Below are positions 24,958 to 33,725 of a stretch of DNA of 64,000 bases, one piece after another. Position numbers and translations under genes: made by a program. Positions within the stretch are counted from its first letter, which is position 1. Each line of letters starts with the position of its first letter. The notes beneath the pieces were generated by a model. The model searched no databases. It was given only the letters and a program-made list of their open reading frames with translations, and was not told the DNA's origin. The stretch lies in assembly GCF_022690765.1 (NCBI RefSeq), contig NZ_JALCZA010000007.1:69706-133705 (forward strand). Direction: 5' to 3'. The stretch comes from Anaeromyxobacter oryzisoli (GTDB taxonomy: Bacteria; Myxococcota; Myxococcia; Myxococcales; Anaeromyxobacteraceae).

Positions 24958-26223
24958 ATGGTCCTCCGGATCCTCCGCGGCGCGGTCCGCCTTCACCCGA
25001 TGCGGCTCGCCCTCGTGGTCCTCTCCACCGCGATGGGCGCGGGCATCGCCTCGGCGCTCGGCTTCGTCGCCCTCCAGGCGGAGGACCGGATCGCGCGCGA
25101 GCTGCGGAGCTTCGGCGCGAACATCGTGGTCGAGCCGGTCGGCGCGACCGCCCCGGGCGGCGCCGCGGCCGGCGGGGCGTCGCTCCAGGAGGCGGATCTC
25201 GCCCGCGTCCTCACCATCTTCTGGCGGCACAACGTGGTCGGCCTCGCCCCCTCGCTCACCGCCCCGGCCACCGTGGCGGGCCCGGGCGGCGCCGAGCGCG
25301 CCCTGGTCGCGGGGGTCTGGTTCGAGAGGCGTCTCCCGCGCGCGGAGGGCGGGGAGGATCTCGTCGCGGGGGTCGTCCCGCTCTTCCCGCACTGGACGGT
25401 GGACGGCCGCTGGCCGGCGCCGGGCGAGCGGGGCGCGGCGGTGGTGGGGAGGGCGGTCGCGACCCGCCTCGGCGTCCGGCCGGGCGCCCGCCTCGCGGTG
25501 GACGTCGGCAAGGGACCGGCGACCTACACCGTCGCCGGGCTCCTCGCGACCGGCGGCCTCGAGGAGGACGAGGTCCTGATCGACCTCTCCGACGCGCAGG
25601 CGCTCCTCGGGCGCCCCGGCGAGATCTCTCGCGCGCTCGTCTCGGCGGTGACCGTCCCGCTCGACGCGTTCGGCCGGCGCCCGCCGTCCGGCATGACGCG
25701 GCTCGAGTACGAGAAGTGGTTCTGCACGCCGTACGTGACGAGCGTCGCCCGGCAGGTGGAGGAGGCGATCCGCGGGAGCCGGGCCCGGCCGGTCTGGAGC
25801 ATCGCCGAGGCGGAGGCGCGGGTCCTCTCGCGGCTCGGCGTGCTCATGGCGATCCTCGCCGCGCTGTCGCTCGCGGCCGCCGCCCTCGCGGTCGCCTCCA
25901 CCTTCGCCGCGCGGGTGATGGGCCGGCGCGCGGAGATCGCCCTCATGCGCGCGTGCGGCGCGTCGGCGTGGCAGGTCGTGCTGCTCCTCGGCGCGGAGAT
26001 CCTCGCCCTCGGAGCGCTCGGCGGCGTCCTCGGCGCCGCGCTGGCGGCGGTCCTCGTCCGCGTGCTCGGGGCGGTGGTCTTCGGCGCGCCCCTCCAGCCC
26101 GGCGCCGCGCTCGCGCCGCTCGCCGTCCTCGCCGCGCTGCTCGTGGCGGCGGCGGGCGCGGTGTGGCCCCTCCGGCGCGCGCTCGCCCTCGAGCCCGCCC
26201 CCGAGCTGAAGGAGGCGGCGTGA
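24958..26223 (+). CDS. FtsX/MacB-like ABC transporter permease 1
   Basis: The 421-aa protein has one N-terminal membrane helix (about 15-37), a large periplasmic domain (about 38-290) and three C-terminal helices (about 295-415), the FtsX/MacB topology. The cytoplasmic loop VMGRRAEIALMRACGASAWQV after the second helix is the conserved FtsX signature. It overlaps the second permease (GTGA), and a dedicated ATPase follows. In iron-uptake loci of the P19/Ftr type, such permease pairs accompany a cupredoxin and an FtrD-like protein, as here. Confidence 0.8.
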   Translation: MVLRILRGAVRLHPMRLALVVLSTAMGAGIASALGFVALQAEDRIARELRSFGANIVVEPVGATAPGGAAAGGASLQEADLARVLTIFWRHNVVGLAPSLTAPATVAGPGGAERALVAGVWFERRLPRAEGGEDLVAGVVPLFPHWTVDGRWPAPGERGAAVVGRAVATRLGVRPGARLAVDVGKGPATYTVAGLLATGGLEEDEVLIDLSDAQALLGRPGEISRALVSAVTVPLDAFGRRPPSGMTRLEYEKWFCTPYVTSVARQVEEAIRGSRARPVWSIAEAEARVLSRLGVLMAILAALSLAAAALAVASTFAARVMGRRAEIALMRACGASAWQVVLLLGAEILALGALGGVLGAALAAVLVRVLGAVVFGAPLQPGAALAPLAVLAALLVAAAGAVWPLRRALALEPAPELKEAA

Positions 26224-27401
26224 CCCCGGGGCCGGCGCGGCCCGGCGGGACCGGGTTCTTCGGCCGGTGGCTGCGGCGCTCGCTCCGGCGAAGCCTCGCC
26301 GCGAGCGCCGTCGCGACCGCCTCGCTCGCGCTCTCGTCCGCGCTCGTCTTCTGCCTCGTGGCGGTGTCGGGCGGGGTGGAGCGGCAGCTCGGGAAGGAGC
26401 TGTCGGTGTACGGCGCGAACCTCCTCGTCCTGCCCCGCTCCGCGCCGCTGCGGTTCGGCCTCGGCGCCCTCGAGCTCGGGCCCGTCGAGGAGGAGCGGCA
26501 CCTCCCGGAGGCCGCGCTCCTCCGCCTCCCGGTGGCGGTGCCCGGCGTCGAGGCCGTCGCGCCCGCGCTCCTCGCCCGCGTGAGCGTGAACGGCGCGGCC
26601 GCCGGCGCGGTCGGCTACCGGTGGGAGGCGCTGCGCGCCCTGAACCCGCTCTGGCGCGTCACGCCGCGCTGGCCGGGCGAAGGGGAGGCGATGGCGGGCG
26701 CCTCGGTCGCCGCGCGGCTCGGGCTCGCCGCCGGCCGCGAGCTCGAGGTCGCCGCCGGCGACCGCCGCGCGCGGCTCCGGCTCGCCGCGATCGTCGAGAC
26801 CGGCGGCCGCGAGGACGACGATCTGTTCCTGCCGCTCCCGCTCGCCCAGGCGCTGGCCGCGCGGCCGGGCGAGGCCTCGCTCGCGCTGGTGCGGGCGGAC
26901 CTGGCGTCGCGGACGCCGGAGGCGACCGCGCGGGCCATCGAGGGCGCGGTGCCGGGCGCGGAGGCGCGCACCATCGCCCAGGTCGCGGGGGCCGAGACCG
27001 CGCTCCTCGACAAGGTCCGGCGGCTCCTCGGGGCGGTGACCCTCGCGCTCGGCGCGGCCACGGCGTTCACCGTCTCCGGGACGCTCGGCGTGCTCCTCCT
27101 CGCGCGCCGCCGCGAGCTCGGGCTCTACCTCGCCCTCGGGGCCGAGGCGCGGACGGTGCGGCGGCTCCTCCTCACCGAGGCCGCGGCGAGCGGGCTCGTG
27201 GGCGGGCTCGCCGGGTGCGTCCTCGGCGCGGTCGCGGCCGAGGCGGTCGCCGCGAGCGTCTTCGGCGCGCTCGTGCCGCCGGGCTGGGCCGCCGCGCCCC
27301 TCGCGATCGTCACCTCGTTCGCGCTCGCGCTCGGCGCCGCCACCTGGCCGGTGGCGCGTGCGCTCGCGGTCTCTCCGTGCGATAGTCTCCGGGCGCCTTG
27401 A
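26220..27401 (+). CDS. FtsX/MacB-like ABC transporter permease 2
   Basis: This protein of about 393 aa starts at GTG 26220 in the stop of permease 1; the longer open frame upstream is a shadow. It has the same layout: an N-terminal helix (about 25-47), a periplasmic domain starting with GANLLVLP, and three C-terminal helices. The loop LLLARRRELGLYLALGAEARTV is the FtsX-type signature. The two permeases probably form a heterodimer with the following ATPase. Confidence 0.8.
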   Translation: MTPGPARPGGTGFFGRWLRRSLRRSLAASAVATASLALSSALVFCLVAVSGGVERQLGKELSVYGANLLVLPRSAPLRFGLGALELGPVEEERHLPEAALLRLPVAVPGVEAVAPALLARVSVNGAAAGAVGYRWEALRALNPLWRVTPRWPGEGEAMAGASVAARLGLAAGRELEVAAGDRRARLRLAAIVETGGREDDDLFLPLPLAQALAARPGEASLALVRADLASRTPEATARAIEGAVPGAEARTIAQVAGAETALLDKVRRLLGAVTLALGAATAFTVSGTLGVLLLARRRELGLYLALGAEARTVRRLLLTEAAASGLVGGLAGCVLGAVAAEAVAASVFGALVPPGWAAAPLAIVTSFALALGAATWPVARALAVSPCDSLRAP

Positions 27402-27426
27402 TCCGGCGCCCCAGCGTCCCCCTCGC

Positions 27427-28143
27427 ATGCCCGGATACCCGATCCGCATCGACAAGGTGGCGCGCCGCTACGGCGACGTGGAGGCGCTCCGGGAGCTCGC
27501 GTGCGACCTCGACGCGGGTCGGTGGGTGTCGCTCGTCGGACCGTCCGGCTCCGGCAAGTCCACGCTCCTCCACCTCCTCGGCGCGATGGACGCGCCGAGC
27601 GCCGGCCGGATCCTCGTCGGCGACATCGACCTCTCCACGCTCGACCAGGCCTCGGCGGCGCGCTTCCGCCGGGAGCGGGTGGGCTTCGTCTTCCAGCAGC
27701 ACCACATGGTGCCGTACCTCTCGGCGGTGGAGAACGTCATGCTCGCGCAGTGGTTCCACAGCCTCGCGGACGAGGCGGAGGCCGAGGCGGCCCTCGCGCG
27801 CGTGGGGCTCGCGCACCGCGCGCGGCACCTGCCCTCGCAGCTCTCTGGCGGCGAGCGGCAGCGCGCCTGCATCGCGCGGGCGCTGGTGAACGAGCCGGGG
27901 CTCCTCCTCCTCGACGAGCCGACCGGGAGCCTGGACTGGGCGAACGCCCTTCAAGTCCTGGACCTCCTCGCGCGGCTGCACGCCGAGGCGGGGTTCACGA
28001 TCGTCTGCGCCACCCACAACCCCGCGGTGGCCCGCTGGGGCGATCGGGTCCTCACGATGCGCGACGGGGCGTTGGTCTCGGACGAGCGGATCGTCCCCGA
28101 GCGGCCGCGCGCCGACGTCGCGCTCGTCGCGGAGGGCGCATGA
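27427..28143 (+). CDS. ABC transporter ATPase (LolD/MacB type)
   Basis: The 238-aa ATPase has Walker A GPSGSGKST (about residues 38-46), a Q-loop in FVFQQHHMVPYL, the signature LSGGERQRACIARAL (about 138-152), Walker B LLLLDEPTGSLD, and the H-loop in CATHNP. It groups with the LolD/MacB/FtsE-type ATPases that power FtsX-fold permeases. It follows permease 2 by 25 bp and overlaps the cupredoxin gene (ATGA), so all four form one operon. Confidence 0.85.
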   Translation: MPGYPIRIDKVARRYGDVEALRELACDLDAGRWVSLVGPSGSGKSTLLHLLGAMDAPSAGRILVGDIDLSTLDQASAARFRRERVGFVFQQHHMVPYLSAVENVMLAQWFHSLADEAEAEAALARVGLAHRARHLPSQLSGGERQRACIARALVNEPGLLLLDEPTGSLDWANALQVLDLLARLHAEAGFTIVCATHNPAVARWGDRVLTMRDGALVSDERIVPERPRADVALVAEGA

Positions 28144-28544
28144 CGCGCCGCCGCGCCGTCGCGCTGGGCGCCGCCGCCGCGGCGGTCCTCGGGATCTTCG
28201 CCGCCGTCCAGGCGCTGCGCACGCCCTCGGTGCAGGTCGCCTCGGCGGCGCAGGGGAGGGCGGCGCCCGGCCCCGACGGCATCCAGACCGTGGAGCTGGT
28301 GGGCGCGGCGGGCGAGTACCGGCCGAACGTGATCCACGCCCGGGCCGGCCAGCCCCTCCGGCTCCGGGTGACGCTGCACGACGCGCACGCCTGCGAGACG
28401 CGCCTCCTCGCGCCGGATCTCGGGGTGGACCTCCCGCTGCGGCCGGGCGGCAGCACCGAGGTGGTGCTCCCGCCGGCGCCGGCCGGCTCGTACCTCTTCA
28501 CCTGCGAGATGAAGATGGTGAAGGGCGTGCTCGTGTACGAGTGA
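28140..28544 (+). CDS. Cupredoxin-domain protein (FtrB-like)
   Basis: The 134-aa protein has a Tat/Sec-like signal or anchor (MTRRRAVALGAAAAAVLG) and a single cupredoxin fold. Likely copper ligands are His83 or nearby (DAHACE, Cys85) and the C-terminal TCEMKMVKG (Cys122, Met124, Met126). In Ftr-type ferrous iron uptake systems a periplasmic cupredoxin oxidises or accepts iron for the FTR1 permease. The start overlaps the ATPase stop, and the FtrC/FtrD-like gene begins 4 bp downstream. Confidence 0.7.
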   Translation: MTRRRAVALGAAAAAVLGIFAAVQALRTPSVQVASAAQGRAAPGPDGIQTVELVGAAGEYRPNVIHARAGQPLRLRVTLHDAHACETRLLAPDLGVDLPLRPGGSTEVVLPPAPAGSYLFTCEMKMVKGVLVYE

Positions 28545-28548
28545 GCGG

Positions 28549-29913
28549 ATGGCCGACGCGTTCCTCGCCGCGTTGCGCGTCGGCGCCGACGGGGCCCTCG
28601 CCGCCGCGCTCGGCTTCGTGCTCCTCCGCGCGTCCGCCCTCCGACGCATCGCCGCGCCGGCGGCCGTCGCGGTCGCCGCCGGGCTCGCGGTCGGCGTCGC
28701 CGCCGCGCTCCGCGCCCAGGCACGCGGCCTCGCCCCCGCCGATTTCCTGCCGGCGCTCCAGCGCGGCGACGCCCTCTTCGCGCTCGCGCTCGCCGCCCTC
28801 GCGCTCCTCGCGCGCGGCCGGAGCGCGGACGCGCTCGCCATCGGGTGGCGCCGCCCCGTCGCCGAGGTCGCGGGGCTCGCGATCGGGCTCCTCGTGCTCG
28901 CGCCGGAGGGGGTGCTCCTCGCCGAGCACCTCTCCGACCTCGCGCTGCTGGGGGGCGCGGCCGCGCCGGTCTGGGGGGCCGCCTTCGCCGGCCTCGCGGT
29001 CGCCGGCGCGCTCGGCGCCGGGGCCGCGGCGCTCTGGCTCCGGGCCGGCGCCGCGAGGCACCTCACGCCCGCGGCCGTGCTGTCGCTGCTCCTCGCCCTC
29101 GAGCTGGCCGGGATCGGCACCTCCGCCGTGGGCGCGCACGTGCTCCCGCGGCTCGTCACCGCCGCGATCTCCCGCGCGATCCACGACTCCGTCCACCTCC
29201 TGTTCGTCGTCCTCCAGGTGCCGGATCACGCCTACCTCGAGGACTGGGCCTATCAGCTCATCCTCCGCTTCCTCGAGCCGGCGGTGCACGCCGCGGTCGG
29301 AGCCGCCGTGGTCGCGGCGCCCATCCTCGCCGCCTGGCGCGCGTTCGTCCGGCGGCCCGCGCCGGCCATCGCCGAGGGCACGCACGCGCCGGCGCGACGG
29401 CTCGAGCGGGCCCGGTTCCTCCGCGAGACGCGGCTCGGCTCCATCGCCTTCGCCGTCGCCGCTGCCCTCTCGATCGCGGCGATCTGGTCGGCGCGGGCGG
29501 GCAGCGAGGACCTGTACGATCCGCTCCCCGAGCCGGTGGTGGACGACGGGGCAGGGAAGGTGGTCGTGCCGCTGGGCGGGCCGCTCGCCGGACAGGATGA
29601 CCGGATGCGCAAGTTCGTCTACTCCGTCCCCGGCGGACGCGCGGTGACCTTCTTCACCGTCCGCCGGCCCGACGGCTCGCGCGCCGTCGCCCTCGACCTC
29701 TGCGAGATCTGCCAGCCCAAGGGATACGCGCAGCTCGGGGCCGGCTACGTCTTCTGCAAGTACTGCAAGACGCCCATCCCGGTGACCACGGTGGGGCAGC
29801 CGGGCGGCTGCAACCCCATCCCCGTGCCCGGCGCGGAGGTGAGCGGCTCGACGCTCCTCGTGCCGCGCGACGCGCTCGTGTCCGCCTGGACGCGGGCGAT
29901 GGAGCGGAAGTGA
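28549..29913 (+). CDS. FTR1-like membrane domain fused to FtrD-like (DUF2318) Fe-S domain
   Basis: The 454-aa protein has an N-terminal membrane region of about seven helices (residues 1-265). After a further helix (about 298-315), a C-terminal soluble domain carries Cys385-X2-Cys388, Cys403-X2-Cys406 and Cys421 (CEICQPKGYAQLG and FCKYCKTPIPV). That is the pattern of the FtrD/DUF2318 family, thought to bind Fe-S or metal and to pass electrons. The first helix aligns by eye with FTR1 iron permeases but has RVGAD where FTR1 has REGxE. A second degenerate site (APEGVLLAE) lies near 118-126. The iron-permease glutamates are therefore not intact, so it may transport another ion or only relay electrons. 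Confidence 0.65.
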   Translation: MADAFLAALRVGADGALAAALGFVLLRASALRRIAAPAAVAVAAGLAVGVAAALRAQARGLAPADFLPALQRGDALFALALAALALLARGRSADALAIGWRRPVAEVAGLAIGLLVLAPEGVLLAEHLSDLALLGGAAAPVWGAAFAGLAVAGALGAGAAALWLRAGAARHLTPAAVLSLLLALELAGIGTSAVGAHVLPRLVTAAISRAIHDSVHLLFVVLQVPDHAYLEDWAYQLILRFLEPAVHAAVGAAVVAAPILAAWRAFVRRPAPAIAEGTHAPARRLERARFLRETRLGSIAFAVAAALSIAAIWSARAGSEDLYDPLPEPVVDDGAGKVVVPLGGPLAGQDDRMRKFVYSVPGGRAVTFFTVRRPDGSRAVALDLCEICQPKGYAQLGAGYVFCKYCKTPIPVTTVGQPGGCNPIPVPGAEVSGSTLLVPRDALVSAWTRAMERK

Positions 29914-30091
29914 TGGCGCCACCCGCTTGCGTTGAGCGTCGCGAGGCACACGATGCCGTCGCCGAGCGTGGGCACACGACGACCGAGCAGCGCAGGCGTG
30001 CCTGTTGGCACGTCGAGCAGCACAGGGAGGAGTCTGCCCCGCGCAGGCAGGCAGCGTGCGCCGCAGCAGCTCAATGCGGGTGGGTGTCGCC
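29914..30091. other. Non-coding gap with degenerate REP-like head
   Basis: This 178-bp gap starts with GCTTGCGTTGAGCGTCGCG, which resembles the head of the REP-like repeats seen at 31.3-31.5 kb. The remainder is low in coding character, and I see no clear promoter or terminator in it. Confidence 0.3.
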
Positions 30092-31174
30092 ATGAGGCCT
30101 CCGCTCGCCACCTGGTCCTCGCGGCTCGCGGGGCTCGCCGCGCGGCTCCTGATCGCGTTCGCGTTCTACGCCGCCGCCCTCGAGCTCGGCGGCTCGATCG
30201 GGCTCGTCGGGGCGGTGGGCTCACCCATCGGGCTCGCGCTGCTGGGCGCGAGCGGGCTCCTGTTCCTCGGCGCCGCGGTGTGCGCCGGGCTCGCCGCCGG
30301 GCCGCGGGGGCTGCGCGCCGCGCGCGCGCTAGTCCTCTCCGGCCTCGGGCTCTCGGTCGCGGCCCTCCCGGCGAGCCTCGCGTTCCGGACCGGCGGCACG
30401 GTCGCGGTGGGGGAGGGCCAGACGCTCGAGCCGGACGCGCTCCAGGGGCTGCCCGCCCTCCGGTTCGGATCGGTCGCGCTCGCGCCGCGCGGCCCCCACG
30501 TGCTCTCGAAGACGGTGGAGATCGAGGCGGAGCCGGAGGGCGGCGAGCCTGTCCGGATCGGCCTCTTCCCGCCGACGGCGGTCGCCGGCTGGCGGCTCTC
30601 GGTGTTCCGCTTCGGGTACGCGGTGGCCGTCGGGTGGGCGCAGCGCTCGCCGGCGCCGCTCGTGGACGGCTACGTGATGCTCGGGACGTTCCCGCACACC
30701 GCGGAGGAGGCCGCGCTCGTCACCTGGACCCCCGAGCCGAACGTGATGATGGGGGCGGGGACGTTCCCGCCGAAGCTCGAGGATCTCCTAACGCCTCCAC
30801 GCAGCGGGGCGCACCTGTTCCTCCGGCTCGAGGAGGCCACCATCGGCGGGAAGCGGCGCGACCTGCGCGACCCCGACGCGTACCGCTGGCTGGTGGACGG
30901 GCGGCTCGAGGGCGCGGTGTTCCACGTCGAGGCGCTGCAGGGCAAGGAGAAGCTGTTCGAGGGGCGGCTCCGGGCCGGAGAGTCCGCGACCTATCCCGGG
31001 GGCGCGATCACCCTCGGCCCCGACGTGCTCCTGTGGGTGGACCTGCTCGGCACGCGGGACCCGTGGCTCGCCGTGCTCGGCGCCGGGCTGGCGCTGCTCG
31101 CCGGCGGGGTCGCGTTGCGTTCCGTGCTCGCCGTGGTCGGCCTCGTTCGGCGCCAGGCCGCTCGCCGGACCTGA
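30092..31174 (+). CDS. Membrane protein, possibly ResB-like
   Basis: This 360-aa protein has three N-terminal hydrophobic segments (about 8-28, 38-62 and 72-95). A long extracytoplasmic region (about 100-325) and one C-terminal helix (about 328-350) follow. The order of helices and the VAVGEGQTLE motif after the third helix recall ResB-type proteins, but the match is weak and no heme-handling residue is obvious. The start ATG 30092 is preferred over ATG 30074 and a further open frame upstream. It lies downstream of the metal-transport operon and upstream of the tetraheme lipoprotein. A role in cytochrome assembly is possible but unproven. Confidence 0.45.
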   Translation: MRPPLATWSSRLAGLAARLLIAFAFYAAALELGGSIGLVGAVGSPIGLALLGASGLLFLGAAVCAGLAAGPRGLRAARALVLSGLGLSVAALPASLAFRTGGTVAVGEGQTLEPDALQGLPALRFGSVALAPRGPHVLSKTVEIEAEPEGGEPVRIGLFPPTAVAGWRLSVFRFGYAVAVGWAQRSPAPLVDGYVMLGTFPHTAEEAALVTWTPEPNVMMGAGTFPPKLEDLLTPPRSGAHLFLRLEEATIGGKRRDLRDPDAYRWLVDGRLEGAVFHVEALQGKEKLFEGRLRAGESATYPGGAITLGPDVLLWVDLLGTRDPWLAVLGAGLALLAGGVALRSVLAVVGLVRRQAARRT

Positions 31175-31603
31175 TGACGATCCCTGCTTGCGTCGAGACT
31201 GCGCGTGCCTCCACGGCGCGGACGACTCGGCTCTGCTCGCCCTTCGACTCCGGCGCGGAAGGCGCGCCTACGCTTGTATGACTCAGGGCGAGCGGTTCCG
31301 CACGGTTGCTGCGACGAGGGCCCGCTTGCCCTGAGCAACCACCCGTTCGCCCTGAACGACCGCCAGAGGGTCGCTTGCCCTGAGCGTAGCGCCAACGACC
31401 CGTTTACGACCCGTTCGCCCTGAGCGTAGCGCTGCCGAAGGCAGCGCGGAGTCGAAGGGCGCGGGTTCGAAGGCGATGGCCGCTGCGTACCGACCAGCGC
31501 TTTCCGCGCGGGCCTCCGACGGGATATGGTCGGCTAACGACGGGCCCGATCGGTTCGCGGCTGGTGAGCGATCGCGACGGGTGCCGCAGGAGCGCGAAGA
31601 GCG
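31175..31603. repeat. REP-like palindromic repeat array (left of tetraheme gene)
   Basis: This 429-bp non-coding stretch holds several copies of a REP-like element. A degenerate reverse copy (CGCCCTTCGACTCC...GACTCAGGGCGA) spans 31236-31295. Partial heads of the form GCTTGCCCTGAGC or GTTCGCCCTGAAC lie near 31321, 31343 and 31371. One full copy spans 31412-31466. In the full copy the arms CGCCCT/AGGGCG enclose a perfect inner hairpin GCGCTGCC-GAA-GGCAGCGC. The element has the general form 'CCCTGAGCGTAGC...GCGGAGTCGAAGG'. Confidence 0.75.
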
Positions 31604-32020
31604 ATGACCATGCGACTTCCCCATACCGTCCTCCTCGCCGGCGCGCTCGCGCTCGCCTGCGCGCGCGCCCCCGTCACGGACACCTCCGCGCCGAAGCAGG
31701 CGCTCTTCGTGCCGGATCCCTCCCCGGAGGCGGCCGCCGCGCGCGACCCCCACGACTTCAAGGGCAAAGCCCTCTGCCAGCGGTGCCACTTCCCCGACGG
31801 GAAGCTCACCGCCGGCCCGAACGCCGTCTGCACCGCGTGCCACCGCTTCGGCCACGGCAACCACCCCGTGGACGTGGTCCAGAAGGCCGACGCCCACGGG
31901 CTGCCCCTCCTCGCCGACCGCAAGGTGGCCTGCCACACCTGCCACGACCCGCACTCGAAGAAGAGCGTGCTCCGCAAGCCCTTCAACGAGCTGTGCACGT
32001 CGTGCCACGGGAAGCACTGA
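31604..32020 (+). CDS. Tetraheme c-type cytochrome lipoprotein
   Basis: This 138-aa protein has a signal ending in the lipobox LALAC (Cys19) and four CXXCH sites: CQRCH, CTACH, CHTCH and CTSCH, the last at the very C-terminus. Extra histidines (GHGNHPVD, DPHSKK) can serve as distal heme ligands. It should be a membrane-anchored periplasmic or outer-membrane electron carrier. It stands alone between two REP-like arrays, so it probably has its own transcript. A second ATG two codons downstream (31610) is an equally possible start. Confidence 0.85.
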   Translation: MTMRLPHTVLLAGALALACARAPVTDTSAPKQALFVPDPSPEAAAARDPHDFKGKALCQRCHFPDGKLTAGPNAVCTACHRFGHGNHPVDVVQKADAHGLPLLADRKVACHTCHDPHSKKSVLRKPFNELCTSCHGKH

Positions 32021-32039
32021 ACGTTCTCTCGTCCTCCGA

Positions 32040-32152
32040 TCAGTTCGAGCGCAGCGGCCGCTGATTCCCGGTGCGGCCTGAACGTAGCGGCCGCTGATTC
32101 TCGGTCAGCCTGAGCGTAGTGGCCGCAATAGCGGCCGCGGAGTCGAAGGCCG
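32040..32152. repeat. REP-like repeat array (right of tetraheme gene)
   Basis: Two truncated heads are repeated as AGCGGCCGCTGATTC(C/T)CGGT, near 32053-32072 and 32086-32106. A full copy follows at about 32107-32152, of the form CAGCCTGAGCGTAG...GCGGAGTCGAAGGC. Its inner hairpin is GTGGCCGC-AATA-GCGGCCGC. It belongs to the same family as the array on the other side of the tetraheme gene, but with a different inner stem. Confidence 0.75.
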
Positions 32153-32300
32153 ACCGCCCGCCATCGAGGGCAGACAGGAGGACTCGAGCGACGCACGGTC
32201 ACTCTCTGTGCGGTCTCGTGTCGCGCCCCCGAACGCGCTATTCACCTTTGATCCTCGCCGTGGCATGGGCATGTCAACCCGGACAGGGAGTACGACAGCC

Positions 32301-33725
32301 ATGCGCCTCGCCACCGCCGCCACCTCGCGCCGCACTGCCTCCCGTTCCGCCGCCGATCGCCCCTCGCTGGGCAACCTCGCCGCCTGCATCGCGGACGCGC
32401 GCGCCGCCGCGCTCGAGCGCGACGACGGGCCGGCGGATCCCGCCGACTACCGGTCGCTCCTCGCCCGCCTCGAGAAGGCCCGCGCGAAGCTGCCGCCGTT
32501 GTACCGCCAAGCCACGGGCGATCCGTTCGTCGCGACGCTCGAGAAGCTCGGCGCGCGCGGGTTCAAGGACGTGCTCGGGCAGGACCCGGACCGGCAGGGC
32601 ATCGCGCGGCTGATGCTCGACCTCGCCCAGGCGGTCCTGCAGAACGGGGAGGGGTACCAGGAGCTCGCCACCGACGCGTTCCAGGAGGTCGTGAGCGACC
32701 TCTACGACGGTTTCGTCTCCGCCGAGGACCGGCGGGGCGTGAAGCCGCCGGACCGCGGCGTGGTCCCGCCGCTCGTGAAGTGGGGGAGCGCCGCCGACGG
32801 CCCCTACACCTGGCCCGTGGCCGCGACGGCGAGCTTCCAGGTCCAGGCGCCGATCGTCTCGCTCCCCGCGCCGAACGCCCGCGCCGGCCTCCTCGCCTGG
32901 TCCACCGTCGCGCACGAGACCGCCGGGCACGATCTGCTCGCCGCGGACGACGGGCTCCACGACGAGCTCGCGAAGGCCGTCCGCGAGGAGGTCGCCGCCG
33001 CCAAGCTCGGCCGCGCCATCGCCGACTACTGGGCCGACCGGCTCGACGAGACCGCCTCCGACGTGATGGGCGTCCTGAACATGGGCCCCGCCGCGGCGGC
33101 CGGGCTCATCGGCTACTTCCGCGCGCTGAACGGCGCGTACGCGGGGCGTGAGGTGCTGCGGAACGTCGGGCCCGAGGACGACCCGCACCCCGCAGACATC
33201 GCGCGCGGCTGGCTCGGCGCCGAGACCGTGCGCCTGCTGTCGTTCTCCGCCGCGAAGCCGTGGGCCGACGCCCTCGCCGCCGAGACCGACCGGGACCTCG
33301 GCCAGGTGCGCCTCGGCCGTACCCCGGTCACCGCCGCCGTGGCGAAGGAATCCGCCGCGGTCGTGGCGAGGACCGTCGTCCGGCGGAAGCTCGAGTCCCT
33401 CGAGCGCCACGCCCTCGGCGACATCCAGGACTGGCGCGACGCCGACGAGGCCATCGTGCGCGACCTGCGTCAGGCGCTGCGCGCCGCGAAGCCCGTCCCC
33501 GCCCGCTTCGCTCCCGGCACCTACGCCGCCCACGCCGTGGCCGCCGCGGTGACCGAGGCGCTCTCCCCGAAGGCGGACGTGCCCGGGCTGACCAAGCAAA
33601 TGATCCGCGCGCTGAAAGTGATGCACGACGCCAACCCGTCGTGGGGGCCGCTGTACGTCGCGCACCCCGGGGATCTGGTGGCGTCGAGGGTGAGGGGAAG
33701 GACGAACCGGGAGGCCGCCGCTTAA
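32301..33725 (+). CDS. Uncharacterised HExxH metallopeptidase-like protein
   Basis: This 474-aa protein has no evident signal peptide. Residues 205-210 are HETAGH, a zinc-binding HExxH motif in a predicted helix (LAWSTVAHETAGHDLL). A second acidic motif, DETASD, lies 40 residues later (Glu250, Asp254), suitable as the third ligand of a gluzincin-type protease. The N-terminal ~170 residues are mostly helical. I do not recognise the family. The start at ATG 32301 is supported by AGGGAG about 10 bases upstream; an open frame from 32208 also exists. It has no operon partner. Confidence 0.6.
   Translation: MRLATAATSRRTASRSAADRPSLGNLAACIADARAAALERDDGPADPADYRSLLARLEKARAKLPPLYRQATGDPFVATLEKLGARGFKDVLGQDPDRQGIARLMLDLAQAVLQNGEGYQELATDAFQEVVSDLYDGFVSAEDRRGVKPPDRGVVPPLVKWGSAADGPYTWPVAATASFQVQAPIVSLPAPNARAGLLAWSTVAHETAGHDLLAADDGLHDELAKAVREEVAAAKLGRAIADYWADRLDETASDVMGVLNMGPAAAAGLIGYFRALNGAYAGREVLRNVGPEDDPHPADIARGWLGAETVRLLSFSAAKPWADALAAETDRDLGQVRLGRTPVTAAVAKESAAVVARTVVRRKLESLERHALGDIQDWRDADEAIVRDLRQALRAAKPVPARFAPGTYAAHAVAAAVTEALSPKADVPGLTKQMIRALKVMHDANPSWGPLYVAHPGDLVASRVRGRTNREAAA

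Noticed and set aside
29745-30224. 159-codon minus-strand frame over the end of the FtrC/FtrD-like gene
   Set aside because: It is mainly antisense to the fusion gene and to the next membrane protein; the part in the gap matches a degenerate REP-like head.
31236-31466. CRISPR-like array
   Set aside because: The repeats are palindromic, in mixed orientation, of unequal length, with no regular spacers and no cas genes nearby.
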